Assembly: GCF_030811475.1 (NCBI RefSeq)
Contig: NZ_JAUSQV010000001.1
Span: forward strand, 2,441,501-2,505,500
Source: Nakamurella flavida
GTDB taxonomy: Bacteria > Actinomycetota > Actinomycetes > Mycobacteriales > Nakamurellaceae
Length of the DNA stretch: 64,000 nucleotides
Reading direction: 5' to 3'
Shown here: piece by piece, positions 16,400 to 24,885 of the stretch
Position numbering within the stretch: the stretch's first letter is position 1
How the letters are laid out: each line of letters begins with the position of its first letter
Translations under genes and position numbers: made by a program
The notes under the pieces: generated by a model
Databases searched by the model: none
What the model saw: the letters and a program-made list of their open reading frames with translations, nothing else
What the model was told of the DNA's origin: nothing

Positions 16400-17272
16400 T
16401 CAGCGGACGAGCGGAGCGACCTGCCCGGCGACGAACTCGACGAAGCCGATCACGTCGGGCTCGTCGAGAGTGGGTTGCAGGACGACGGTGTCGGCCCCGG
16501 CGTCGGTCCATCTCCGCACCGCTGTGGCGACATCGTCCGCACCACCGGCGATCCCGATGTCCCGGGCCGGGTCGTAGTTCCACCGCCGCAGCTCGCGGTC
16601 CAACCGCTGCGCCGCGTCGGGTCCTGTGGCGGCGATGACGAAGACGGCGATGGTGGCCGGCTCGCCGCGGCCCGCGGTCGCCCGCCCGCGGTCGATCTCG
16701 ACCCGGGCCGCGCGAACCTCGTCGGGGGTGGTGTTGCTGCTCAGCACCGTGCCCTCGCCCAGTTCACCGGCCAGCTGCAGGGTGCGCGGTCCGGTGGCGC
16801 CGACCAGCAGGCGCGGCGGGGCGGCCGGCGGCCAGTCCAGGGCGACGCCGTCCAGGTGCACGTACCGGCCGTCGGTGGTCACCGTGTCCCCGCGCAGCAG
16901 GGCCTGCAGCGCCGTCGTGTACTCGCGCAGCAGGGTCATCGGCGAGGCGGCCCGGGCGCCGACCTGGCCCATCCAGTCCAGCACCCCGTGCCCGACCGCC
17001 GGCACCGTCCGGCCCGGGAAGTACGCCTCCAGGGTGGCCAGCTCCATGGCGGTGAGGGCGACGTTCCGCAGCGGGACGGGCAGCAGACCGATGCCGACCC
17101 CCAGCCGCTCCGTCCAGGCCAGGATCGCCGCCGCGGTGGACACCCCGCCGGTCAGGAAGCAGTCCTCCCAGAGCCACAGCTCGTCCAGCCCGGCGGCGTC
17201 GGCGGCCCGGGCCACCTCCCGCAGCTTCTCCGGCGGGTTCTGGGGCAGGTGGACGACACCGAGCGTGGTCAT
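16400..17272 (-). CDS. LLM-class (luciferase-like) flavin/F420-dependent oxidoreductase
   Basis: 290 residues with the bacterial luciferase-like barrel: TTLGVVHLPQNPPEKLREVA at the start, LDELWLWEDCF, LGVGIGLLPVPLRN, VPAVGHGVLDWMGQVG and RLLVGATGPRTLQLAGELGEG. Actinobacterial members often use F420, others FMN; the sequence does not settle which. A GGAGG ends 9 nt before the ATG at 17272 but overlaps the spacing of the ATG at 17281, so the downstream start is preferred. The gene is divergent from the YczE gene and its substrate is unknown. Confidence 0.85.
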   Translation of the reverse strand: MTTLGVVHLPQNPPEKLREVARAADAAGLDELWLWEDCFLTGGVSTAAAILAWTERLGVGIGLLPVPLRNVALTAMELATLEAYFPGRTVPAVGHGVLDWMGQVGARAASPMTLLREYTTALQALLRGDTVTTDGRYVHLDGVALDWPPAAPPRLLVGATGPRTLQLAGELGEGTVLSSNTTPDEVRAARVEIDRGRATAGRGEPATIAVFVIAATGPDAAQRLDRELRRWNYDPARDIGIAGGADDVATAVRRWTDAGADTVVLQPTLDEPDVIGFVEFVAGQVAPLVR

Positions 17273-17389
17273 GGGAGCCATCCTCCCCCGGCGCGGGCTG
17301 TCCAGCCTGCTGCACGACACCCGATGCCCGACACGTCCAGCGCGACAACGGTTGTCCGGCGGGTGGTCAGGGCGACGCGGGCGCCCGGG

Positions 17390-17395
17390 GATACT
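17390..17395 (+). promoter_or_regulatory. -10 element of an apparently leaderless gene
   Basis: GATACT, one mismatch from TATACT, ends 7 nt before the GTG at 17403, with no Shine-Dalgarno between them. No convincing -35 is visible. Confidence 0.5.
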
Positions 17396-17402
17396 GGGCC
17401 GC

Positions 17403-17987
17403 GTGCGCCGGGTGATCCAGCTGTTCCTGTCCTGCGGGGTCCTCGGCATCGGGGTCGGCCTGCTGCTCGCCGCCGACCTCGGGTCGGACGGCTACTCCAC
17501 CCTGATCAACGGCGCGACCCGGGCGTCCGGGCTGCCCTTCGCCCTGGTCAACATCTCCATCGGCCTGATCCTGGTCCTGCTGGCCTGGCTCAAGGGGGCG
17601 CGGCCGGCGCTGGGCACGGTGGTGCAGCCGGTGGTCACCGGGCTGGTCGTCGGGTACGTGCTCGACCTGGTGCCCGCCGGGTTGTCCCTGCCCGCCCGGA
17701 TCGGGCTGCTGGTCATCGCGTTCGTGATCCTCAGCTTCGGGGTCGCCGGGTACCTGGGGAGCAGGTTCGGGGCCGGCCCGGCCGAGGCGCTGTCCACCGC
17801 GTGGGATCCGCCCGTGCCGTTCCGGTGGAGCTACAGCGCGTTCCAGTTCGCCGGGGCGGTGGCCGGCTGGCTGCTGGGCGCCTCGATCGGGGTGGCCACG
17901 GTGCTGGTCATCGTGCTGCTCGGGCCGGCGGTGGACCTGCTGGGGCGGCGGTTCGCCACCCTCAGCCCGCACCTCCGTCCGGCCTGA
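17403..17987 (+). CDS. YczE/YitT-like integral membrane protein
   Basis: 194 residues with about five hydrophobic segments: VIQLFLSCGVLGIGVGLLLA, ALVNISIGLILVLLAWL, a segment around VVTGLVVGYVLDLV, IGLLVIAFVILSFGVAGYL and a last one around VATVLVIVLLGPAVDLL. Family features are LGSDGYSTLINGA after TM1 and PAEALSTAW before the last segments. The frame is open far upstream (to 16626), but only this part is hydrophobic and conserved. The GTG follows a -10 element directly, suggesting a leaderless message. The molecular role of the family is not established. Confidence 0.8.
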   Translation: MRRVIQLFLSCGVLGIGVGLLLAADLGSDGYSTLINGATRASGLPFALVNISIGLILVLLAWLKGARPALGTVVQPVVTGLVVGYVLDLVPAGLSLPARIGLLVIAFVILSFGVAGYLGSRFGAGPAEALSTAWDPPVPFRWSYSAFQFAGAVAGWLLGASIGVATVLVIVLLGPAVDLLGRRFATLSPHLRPA

Positions 17988-18001
17988 CCCACCCGGAGAC
18001 G

Positions 18002-18039
18002 CAGAACGGCCCGGCCCCCGAAGGGACCGGACCGTTCTG
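18002..18039 (-). terminator. Hairpin terminator with TTCG loop after the aldo/keto reductase gene
   Basis: Arms 18002-18018 and 18023-18039 pair over 17 positions. On the minus strand the two imperfect positions become G-T (G-U) pairs and the loop reads TTCG, a very stable tetraloop. It lies 15 nt downstream of the minus-strand stop at 18055 and also follows the convergent plus-strand gene, but fits the minus strand better. Confidence 0.75.
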
Positions 18040-18054
18040 GTCAGGCAGCCGGCG

Positions 18055-18897
18055 TCACTTCTTCGGCGGCACCATGTCGAACACGTCCGGGTCGGGCCCG
18101 GTGCGCTCGTCCTTGTTCAGGGCCGAGATGCTGGCGACCTGGTCGTCGGTCAGCTGGAAGTCGAAGATCTCGAAGTTGTCCTTCATCCGGCTGGGGGTGA
18201 CCGACTTCGGGAAGACGATGTTGTCCAGCTGGACGTGCCAGCGCAGCACGACCTGGGCCGGGCTCTTGCCCGTGGCCTCGGCGATGGCGGTGATCGCCGG
18301 GTCGTCGAGCACGTTGCCCTGGGCGATCGGCGACCATGCCTCGGTGGCGATGCCGTACTCGGCGTCGACCGCGCGCAGCGCCTCCTGGGTCAGGTACGGG
18401 TGCACCTCGATCTGGTTGACGGCGGGGACGGTGTCCGTCTCGGCCTTCAGCTTGTCCAGGTGGGACTTCTGGAAGTTGGAGACGCCGATGGAGCGGGCGC
18501 GACCGGAGGCGTAGATCTCCTCGAAGGCCTTCCAGGTCTCCACGTAGTCGCGCACGGTCGGCAGCGGCCAGTGGATGAGGAACAGGTCGATGGTGTCGAC
18601 GCCCAGATCCTTCAGGGTCTGGTCGAACGCGGAGAGCGCGTCGTCGCGACCGATCTGGTTGTTGTTCAGCTTGCTGGTGATGAAGACGTCGGCGCGGTCG
18701 ATGTCGTACTGCGCGACGGCCTGCCCGACCTCCTTCTCGTTGCCGTACATCTGCGCGGTGTCGATGTGGCGGTAGCCGATCTCCAGCGCGGTCGTCACGG
18801 CCTCGACGGTGTCGGCCGGCTTGATCTGGAAGACGCCGAAACCGAGCTGCGGAATCTGGACGCCGTTGTTCAGGGTGATGTTCGGGACCGAACTCAT
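18055..18897 (-). CDS. Aldo/keto reductase (2,5-diketo-D-gluconate reductase-like)
   Basis: 280 residues with a classic AKR barrel. Catalytic tetrad: DTAQMYGNE (Asp, Tyr), FITSKLNN (Lys) and LIHWPLP (His). Signature 2 GRARSIGVSNF and the NADPH-binding VFPKSVTPSRMKDN are intact. Members reduce aldehydes and ketones, including keto sugars, with NADPH. A GGAGGAG site precedes the ATG at 18897. It lies downstream of the large catabolic operon on the same strand (105 bp after the reductase gene stop), so it could be linked to it, but the true substrate is unknown. Confidence 0.92.
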   Translation of the reverse strand: MSSVPNITLNNGVQIPQLGFGVFQIKPADTVEAVTTALEIGYRHIDTAQMYGNEKEVGQAVAQYDIDRADVFITSKLNNNQIGRDDALSAFDQTLKDLGVDTIDLFLIHWPLPTVRDYVETWKAFEEIYASGRARSIGVSNFQKSHLDKLKAETDTVPAVNQIEVHPYLTQEALRAVDAEYGIATEAWSPIAQGNVLDDPAITAIAEATGKSPAQVVLRWHVQLDNIVFPKSVTPSRMKDNFEIFDFQLTDDQVASISALNKDERTGPDPDVFDMVPPKK

Positions 18898-19002
18898 GCC
18901 TGTCTCCTCCTGGGTGACGCGGGATGTGGCGGGACCGGGGTGCGGCGCAGGTCGCTGCCGCAGTCGTCCGACCGCCCGGCGCAGCTTACCGACGCAGACC
19001 CC

Positions 19003-20040
19003 TTACGCCGTACGTGGGTGGGCCAGGGCGGCGTCGAGCTGGTCGGCGGTGACCGAGCCGGGGGCGTCGCGGCGGGCCGCGGCCTGTCGGCACAGCCGGG
19101 CCAGGACGGTGTTCACCGGGGCGGGCACCCCGTGCACATGGGCGAGCCGGACGATCTCGCCGTTGAGGTAGTCGGTCTCGATGCTCCCGGTACCGCGGGC
19201 CAGCGACTGCCAGGACGATCCGCCCATGCCCGCGGGCTGCCCGGGGATGGGCTTCGGGTCCGTCTTGCCCCCGACGCCGGCGCGTTGCTCGTCCGGGTCC
19301 ACCGGCTCGATGTCGGCGGCGGCGAGGACGGCGAGGGCCTCGTCCCGGGCCAGTCCGACGAACCGCTTGACCTCGGGGTCGCCGTCGCCGAGCAGGGCCT
19401 GCACCCCGTTGCCGAGGTTGGCCAGCAGCTTGCGGTACTTCCAGGCCAGGACCTCGGCCGGACGCTGGATCTCCACAGCGGCGGCGGCGCAGTCGGCGAC
19501 CAGTCTGTCCAGGAACGCCGCGTCCCGCGGATCGGTGCGGGCCGCGGGGACCCGGCCGACCTGGTACACCCCGGACAACGGCGACGAGCGCACCCACACC
19601 TCGCCCGGTTCCAGCAGGACGACGGGCATCCACAGGCAGGCGGCGAACACCCGGTCGACGTACCGCAGGCACAGCTCCTCGCTGCTCACCCCGTTCTGCG
19701 CGGTGACGAACGGCAGCAGCTCCCCCGCGGTCCCCACCACCGCGCCACCGTCACGCACGGGCCGATCGGCCCAGGCAGTCACCGCGGCCAGCACCTGGTG
19801 GGTCTTGACGGTGAGGACGACCACGTCGTCCACGGTCAGGTCGACGTCCTCGGGCGCAGTGGCCACCGGGGGGTGCACGGTGACGGTGGCCGCGGGGTCG
19901 CGCAGGGTCAGGCCGCGCTCGGCCATGGCGGCGGCGTGCTCACCGCGGGCGACCAGGACGACGTCCCGGTCGGCCTGCGCGAGGCGGCCACCGAGGGTGG
20001 CTCCGATGGCTCCGGCGCCGACGATCACGTAACGGGTCAT
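19003..20040 (-). CDS. Ketopantoate-reductase-family oxidoreductase of the catabolic operon
   Basis: 345 residues. Rossmann start VIVGAGAIGATLGGRLAQAD, then AQNGVSSEE, and the catalytic-type Lys in AWKYRKLLANLGN; the C-terminal helical domain holds TGSIETDYLNGEIVRLAH. True PanE makes D-pantoate, but paralogues act on many 2-oxo acids or secondary alcohols. It is the last gene of a nine-gene catabolic run, 32 bp after the FGGY kinase, which argues for a catabolic substrate over pantothenate synthesis. Reaction with NADPH is family knowledge; the substrate is unknown. Confidence 0.85.
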   Translation of the reverse strand: MTRYVIVGAGAIGATLGGRLAQADRDVVLVARGEHAAAMAERGLTLRDPAATVTVHPPVATAPEDVDLTVDDVVVLTVKTHQVLAAVTAWADRPVRDGGAVVGTAGELLPFVTAQNGVSSEELCLRYVDRVFAACLWMPVVLLEPGEVWVRSSPLSGVYQVGRVPAARTDPRDAAFLDRLVADCAAAAVEIQRPAEVLAWKYRKLLANLGNGVQALLGDGDPEVKRFVGLARDEALAVLAAADIEPVDPDEQRAGVGGKTDPKPIPGQPAGMGGSSWQSLARGTGSIETDYLNGEIVRLAHVHGVPAPVNTVLARLCRQAAARRDAPGSVTADQLDAALAHPRTA

Positions 20041-20072
20041 GGGGTCAGTGTTCCCCGCTCACCGTCCCCCGG

Positions 20073-21572
20073 TCACCGCCCGGTGCCCGTGCGCTCCCGC
20101 GCGAGCGTTGCGACGGACGCGGGCAGCCAGCCCCGCCCCTCGAGCTCACCGACCAACCGCAGGTAGGCGTCGTCGTAGCGGCCGAGCATCTCCGGGCGCG
20201 GGTCGACGGTGGCGCGGATGCGCACCATCTCCGCGGCGACATCCGCGGCCTCCCGCCCGGGGGAGGCGGCGAGGACGGCCATGCCCAGCGCCCCTTCGGC
20301 GTTCTCCGGCAGGACCAGGGGCCGACCGAGCACGTCGGCGCGGAGCTGGTTCCAGAACGGGCTGCGCGTCGCGCCACCGGTGACGATCAGATCGCCGCCG
20401 ATCGGGGCGCCGAGGAGGTCGAGGTAGTCGAAGCAGAGCCGCTCGACGAACGCCACGCCCTGCAGCACGGCGGCGAAGTGCTCCGCGTCGTCGCGCGGGT
20501 CACCGAGCAGGAAGCCGCGCGCGTCCGGGGCGATGAACGGGAACCGCTCGCCGTCGGAGACCAGCGGATAGGCGAGCACGTCGGTGGGGGCGAAGGCGGC
20601 AGCGCGGCGGCCGAGCTCGTCCAGGTCGGCGCCGGGGAAGTCCCGGGACACCGCGCCCGCGCCGGTGCTGGACGCCCCGCCGGGCAGCCAGTCCCCGTTG
20701 GGCGCCTTGTGGGAGTAGACGACGCCGAGCGGGTCGCGGATGAGCTCGTGGCTGACGCCCTTGAGCACGAGGGTGGTGCCGACCACGGAGTTCCAGCTGC
20801 CGATCCGCAGCGCCCCGGCGCCGAGCTGGGCCGCGCAGCCGTCGGTGGCGCCGGCGATCACCGGGGTGCCGACGGGGATTCCGGTCTCGGCGGCCGCCCC
20901 GGAACCGACCTCGCCCAGGAAGGCTCCGGTGCGCACCAGCGGGGGCAGCAACGTGGCCGGGATGCCGAGCCGCTCGAACACGTCCAGCGGCCAGGTCTCG
21001 TCGTCGAGGTTCGCGCCGGTCTTCAGCGCGTTGCTCAGATCGGCGGCGACGGGGCGACCGACGAGCCGGCCGGTGATCACGTCGCTCTGATGGGCCAGGC
21101 GGGCGGTGCCGACCAGCTCGGGGTGCTGCCGCAGCAACCACCGCAGGCTGGGCAGCGCCCAGGAGGGCTGCATGCGCTGGTAGCCGAGCGTGGCCCACAC
21201 CTCCGCGCCGACGGCGTTGATCTCGTCCACCTCGGCGGCACCGCGGGTGTCGTCGTACATGATCCCCGGGGTGAGGGGGCGCCCGTCCGGGTCGGTCAGC
21301 ACGATGGTGCCCGACGTGGCGTCCACGGCGACGCCCCGCACCCGCTCCGGTGAGATGCCCTGCAGCGCAGCGCGGGTGGCCACGACCACCTGCTCCCACC
21401 ACTGCGCCGGGTCCTGCTCGTGGGCGGGTCCGTCGCGGTGGCTGGTCAGCTTGCCGCTGCCCGAGCCGGCGACGGTCCCGTCCGCGGTCACCGCCAGCGC
21501 CCGGACGCTCTGCGTCCCCAGGTCCAGTCCGATCCAGACGTCGTCGTCCCGGGTCGTGCCACCGGCGGTCAT
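20073..21572 (-). CDS. FGGY-family carbohydrate kinase (xylulokinase-like)
   Basis: 499 residues, the usual length for FGGY kinases. N-terminal phosphate-binding WIGLDLGTQSVRALAV, substrate-side VDATSGTIVL and MYDDTRGA, ATP-side GATDGCAAQLGAGA, and late adenosine-binding GGDLIVTGGATRSPFWNQL. It phosphorylates a sugar or polyol with ATP in the cytoplasm. The ATG at 21572 has GGAGACACC upstream; the frame runs on to 22124 without similarity. It belongs to the LacI-controlled catabolic locus, between a hydrolase and a ketopantoate-reductase-like gene. The natural substrate is probably the keto product of the upstream dehydrogenases (inference). Confidence 0.9.
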   Translation of the reverse strand: MTAGGTTRDDDVWIGLDLGTQSVRALAVTADGTVAGSGSGKLTSHRDGPAHEQDPAQWWEQVVVATRAALQGISPERVRGVAVDATSGTIVLTDPDGRPLTPGIMYDDTRGAAEVDEINAVGAEVWATLGYQRMQPSWALPSLRWLLRQHPELVGTARLAHQSDVITGRLVGRPVAADLSNALKTGANLDDETWPLDVFERLGIPATLLPPLVRTGAFLGEVGSGAAAETGIPVGTPVIAGATDGCAAQLGAGALRIGSWNSVVGTTLVLKGVSHELIRDPLGVVYSHKAPNGDWLPGGASSTGAGAVSRDFPGADLDELGRRAAAFAPTDVLAYPLVSDGERFPFIAPDARGFLLGDPRDDAEHFAAVLQGVAFVERLCFDYLDLLGAPIGGDLIVTGGATRSPFWNQLRADVLGRPLVLPENAEGALGMAVLAASPGREAADVAAEMVRIRATVDPRPEMLGRYDDAYLRLVGELEGRGWLPASVATLARERTGTGR

Positions 21573-21610
21573 GGTGTCTCCGTTCGGATCTCGATGAGGT
21601 GCGGGCGGTG

Positions 21611-22351
21611 TCAGCCGAGGGACAGGTGCTGGTCGAAGAAGGTCAGGATGCGGCGCTTGGCGTCCGCGGCCGAGTCGTGGTCGTACCCGACCCCGGCGAT
21701 GCGCATCAGGGTGGGCAGCGGCGACGGGATCTTCAGCCGGTTGATGAACCCGTGCCCGGCGTCCGGGTACTCCTTGATGTCGGCCGTGGCCTCCACCCGC
21801 TCCACGGCGGCGCGCAGGTTCGCCGCGGCGCCCTTGAGGCCGGTGTCCTTGCCGCCGTAGCTGGCCACGATCGGGCAGGCGCCGCCGAGCACCTCGTCGA
21901 GGTTCCTGGGCAGCGGGCCGTAGTTCACGCTCGCCACGTCGTAGCCGGGTCGGCCGGCGAGGACCAGGGCGAACCCACCGCCCATGCAGTACCCGATGAC
22001 GCCGACGGAGCCGGTGCAGTCGGCCCGGTCGGCCAGTCGAGCCCGGGCCGCCTCGATCCGGTCGAACACCGGGCCGCGCTGGGCGGCCAGCTGCTGGAAG
22101 ACGCCCTTGACGCACCGCACCCATGACCGGCCCTGGAACAGATCCGGCATGAGTGCGACGTACCCGGCGGCGGCCAGCCAGTCGGCCTGCTCCTGCATGT
22201 CGTCGCCCGGCCCGAACGCGTCGTGCACCAGGATCACCCCGGGCCAGGGGCCGGGCCGGTCGGCGGTGGGGACGGGAACGGCGAGGTACGCGCCCTGTTC
22301 CGCCTGCTGGCCGGCGGTCGCGGTGGCGGCGGAGATGCTGATGTGGGGCAT
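21611..22351 (-). CDS. Dienelactone-hydrolase-family enzyme
   Basis: 246 residues with an alpha/beta-hydrolase fold of DLH type. The nucleophile motif is GYCMGGGFAL, so the residue is Cys as in dienelactone hydrolase; the rest of the triad lies in YGGKDTGLKG (Asp) and YPDAGHGF (His). It starts MPHISISAATATAG. In this operon it could open a lactone made by one of the dehydrogenases, giving an acid for further breakdown (inference). It follows the aldehyde dehydrogenase after a 91-bp gap that contains a strong hairpin. Confidence 0.88.
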   Translation of the reverse strand: MPHISISAATATAGQQAEQGAYLAVPVPTADRPGPWPGVILVHDAFGPGDDMQEQADWLAAAGYVALMPDLFQGRSWVRCVKGVFQQLAAQRGPVFDRIEAARARLADRADCTGSVGVIGYCMGGGFALVLAGRPGYDVASVNYGPLPRNLDEVLGGACPIVASYGGKDTGLKGAAANLRAAVERVEATADIKEYPDAGHGFINRLKIPSPLPTLMRIAGVGYDHDSAADAKRRILTFFDQHLSLG

Positions 22352-22393
22352 GCCCGTGACCCTACGCAGCAGTCCACAGGACCCCGGAGACGA

Positions 22394-22428
22394 CTCCGCC
22401 CCGGCGGGGATCACCCACCGGGGCGGAG
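22394..22428 (-). terminator. Perfect 11-bp hairpin inside the catabolic locus
   Basis: Arms 22394-22404 and 22418-22428 are exact reverse complements around a 13-nt loop. It starts 14 nt after the aldehyde dehydrogenase stop on the minus strand and ends before the hydrolase gene, so it may end or attenuate the transcript and set lower expression of the downstream genes. Confidence 0.65.
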
Positions 22429-22442
22429 AGCACGCGACCCAC

Positions 22443-23813
22443 TCACTCAGCGGGGAGCCGGAAGATCTTCTTGTTCGCGAACTCGAGGATGCCGTACTCG
22501 CCGAGCTCGCGGCCGTAGCCGGACTTCTTGACCCCACCGAAGGGGAGGTCGGCCTGGGTCCCGGAGATGCCGTTGATCCAGGCCATGCCGGTCTCCAGCT
22601 GATCGGCCACCGCGATCGCCCGCTCCGGGGAGGCGCTGAAGATGTCACAGCTCAGTCCGTAGTCGGAATCGTTGGCCAGCTCGATCGCCGCGGCCTCGTC
22701 CTTGACCTTGTAGACCACCGCGACCGGCCCGAAGACCTCCTCCCGGTAGGCGCGCATCCCCGGCTTGACGTCGGTGAGCAGGGTCGGGGAGAAGAACGAA
22801 CCGTTCTCCGACATCGTGCCGCCCAGGTGCAGGGTCGCCCCCTTGGACACGGCGTCGTCGACCTGCTCCTGGAGCTGCTCGGCGGCGGTGCGCGAGGCCA
22901 CCGGCCCGATGGACACCGCGGCCATCTCCGTGTCTGGATCGGCCCTCAGGGACGTCAGCCGCTGCTTGAGCCCGGAGACGAAGTCCTCGTACAGGTCCTC
23001 GACGACGATGAGCCGCTTCGGGGAGTTGCAGGCCTGACCGGAGTTGTACATGCGGCCGCTCGCGGCCTTCTCCACGGCGAGGTCCATGTCGTCGGTGTCC
23101 AACAGGATGAACGCGTCGCTGCCGCCCAGCTCCAGCACGCACTTCTTCAGGTTGCGCCCGGCGATCTCCGCGACCGCGGCACCGGCCCGCTCGCTGCCGG
23201 TCAGGGACACGCCCTGGTTGCGACGGTCGGCCAGGATCGTGCCGACCTGCTCGGTGGTGACGAAGACGTTGAGGTAGGCGTCGGGCAGGCCGCCGGCCTG
23301 CTCCACGAGCTCCTGCACGACGAGCGCGTTCTGCGGGCAGTTCTCGGCGTGCTTGAGCAGGACGCTGTTGCCCAGCACCAGGTTCGGGGCGGCGAACCGG
23401 GCGACCTGGTAGTGCGGGTAGTTCCACGGCATGATGCCCAGGATCGAGCCGATCGACTTCGTCCGGATGAACGCCCGGCCGCCGCCGCTGACGGACAGCT
23501 CCTGCTCACGCAGCAGATCCTCCGCGTGGTCGGCGTAGTAGTCCCAGATGCTGGCGACGATGTCGATCTCGCCCTTGGCCTCCTCGAAGGGCTTGCCCAT
23601 CTCGAGACCGGTGAGACGGGCCAGCTCGTCCCTGCGCTCGCGGTAGAGGTCGGCGACCCTGTGCAGCACGGCGATCCGCTCGTCCAGGGGCACCTCCCGC
23701 CAGGATCGGTGGGCGGCGTCGGTCCGCGCGAGGGCGTCCTGCAGCTGCTCGTCGGTGAGGTAGTCGTACTGCGCGAGCTTCTCGCCGGTGGCCGGGTTCA
23801 CGGTCGCGAACAT
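22443..23813 (-). CDS. NAD(P)-dependent aldehyde dehydrogenase (succinate-semialdehyde dehydrogenase-like)
   Basis: 456 residues. Cofactor and catalytic motifs: GIMPWNYPHYQVAR, LLKHAENCP, VSLTGSERAGAAVAE, ELGGSDAFILL (catalytic Glu) and NSGQACNSPKRLIV (nucleophilic Cys); the C-terminus holds PFGGVKKSGYGRELGEYG. This GabD-like subgroup oxidises small semialdehydes to acids. AAAGGATCTCC precedes the ATG at 23813. It follows the ABC permease by 55 bp, so it is probably the last gene before the 22394-22428 hairpin. The true aldehyde is set by the unknown substrate of the operon. Confidence 0.92.
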   Translation of the reverse strand: MFATVNPATGEKLAQYDYLTDEQLQDALARTDAAHRSWREVPLDERIAVLHRVADLYRERRDELARLTGLEMGKPFEEAKGEIDIVASIWDYYADHAEDLLREQELSVSGGGRAFIRTKSIGSILGIMPWNYPHYQVARFAAPNLVLGNSVLLKHAENCPQNALVVQELVEQAGGLPDAYLNVFVTTEQVGTILADRRNQGVSLTGSERAGAAVAEIAGRNLKKCVLELGGSDAFILLDTDDMDLAVEKAASGRMYNSGQACNSPKRLIVVEDLYEDFVSGLKQRLTSLRADPDTEMAAVSIGPVASRTAAEQLQEQVDDAVSKGATLHLGGTMSENGSFFSPTLLTDVKPGMRAYREEVFGPVAVVYKVKDEAAAIELANDSDYGLSCDIFSASPERAIAVADQLETGMAWINGISGTQADLPFGGVKKSGYGRELGEYGILEFANKKIFRLPAE

Positions 23814-23868
23814 GGAGATCCTTTCGGGAAGGAGAGAGCGGAAACAGCGTTGCTCGGTGCGGCGCGGT

Positions 23869-24885
23869 TCAGCGCCGCACGCGGATCCGGACGATGTCGA
23901 TGAGCACGGCGACGAAGATCATCGCGCCGCCCGCCATGGTGATGTAGTAGGCCGAGATGCTGCTGAGCTGCAGTCCGACCTGGACGACGGTGATGAGCAG
24001 GATGCCGCCCAGGATCCCGGCGACCTTGCCGACGCCGCCGGTGAGGGAGACGCCGCCGATCACGGGCGCCGCGATCGCGTACAGCAGGATGTCCGAGCCG
24101 ATGGTGGAGTTGACGCCGGACAGGTACGCCGTGGCGATCCAGCCCGCACAGCCGGCCAACAGCCCGGAGACCACGAACGCGCTCATCCGCACGCGGGTGG
24201 TGCGGACACCGGCCGCGAACGACGCGCGCTCGCTGCCGCCGGTCGCGTAGATGCTGCGCCCCCAACGGGTCCGGTTCAGCAGGACGAAGACGACCACGAA
24301 CAGGATCACCAGGGCGAGCGGCATGATCGGCCAGCCGCCGATCGACTGGGTGCCGATGAAGGTGTACCCGGGCTGGTCGATGGTGATGGTGGTGCCCTCG
24401 GTGATCGCCAGCACGGCGCCGCCCAGGGTCAACCCGACCGCGAGGGTGGTGATCAGCGAGTTCATCTTGAGCTTGGCCACGCAGAAGCCGTTGATCAGGC
24501 CGATCAACCCGCCGGTGGCGATGACCAGCAGGATGCTCAGGAGCGGAGGCACGCCGTTGTTCACCGCGACGGCGCCGATCGCCCCGCTGAACCCGAGGAC
24601 GCCGACCACGGACAGGTCGATCTCGCCGATCAGCAGCGTGAAGGCGATGCCGACCGCCAGGAAGCCCAGCGTCGTCGCCTGCACCAGGATGTTCTGGGCG
24701 TTGGGGATGCTGAAGAAGAACGGGTTCAGCAGGTACCCGACGATCGCGAACAGGACGAGCAACACCCAGACGATGTTGTTCAGGACCAGCGGGACGGCGC
24801 CCGGTCTTCCCCTGGTGGCGGCCGTGGCCCTCGGCACCGGTGGGCCGGTGGGCGTGACGTGCTCGGGTGACTGCGTCTGGCTCAT
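23869..24885 (-). CDS. Ribose-type (CUT2) ABC transporter permease
   Basis: 338 residues with about eight to ten membrane segments, from VLNNIVWVLLVLFAIVGYLL onward. The CUT2 permease pattern is clear: GIAFTLLIGEIDLSVVGVLGFSGA, LITTLAVGLTLGGA and the late LLYAIAAPVIGGVSLTGGVG. The ATG at 24885 overlaps the TGA of the ATPase gene (ATGA), so the two are coupled. It forms the membrane channel with the ATPase and the lipoprotein binding protein encoded just upstream. The frame runs on to 25743 in the shadow of the ATPase. Confidence 0.93.
   Translation of the reverse strand: MSQTQSPEHVTPTGPPVPRATAATRGRPGAVPLVLNNIVWVLLVLFAIVGYLLNPFFFSIPNAQNILVQATTLGFLAVGIAFTLLIGEIDLSVVGVLGFSGAIGAVAVNNGVPPLLSILLVIATGGLIGLINGFCVAKLKMNSLITTLAVGLTLGGAVLAITEGTTITIDQPGYTFIGTQSIGGWPIMPLALVILFVVVFVLLNRTRWGRSIYATGGSERASFAAGVRTTRVRMSAFVVSGLLAGCAGWIATAYLSGVNSTIGSDILLYAIAAPVIGGVSLTGGVGKVAGILGGILLITVVQVGLQLSSISAYYITMAGGAMIFVAVLIDIVRIRVRR

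Noticed and set aside
19003-20040. panE for pantothenate synthesis
   Set aside because: Operon position in a sugar/polyol catabolic locus; the family has many paralogues with other substrates.
23857-23880. Perfect 9-bp inverted repeat over the permease stop codon
   Set aside because: The gap to the next gene is only 55 bp with a good ribosome binding site, and the repeat contains the stop codon in its loop, so it is unlikely to be a real terminator.
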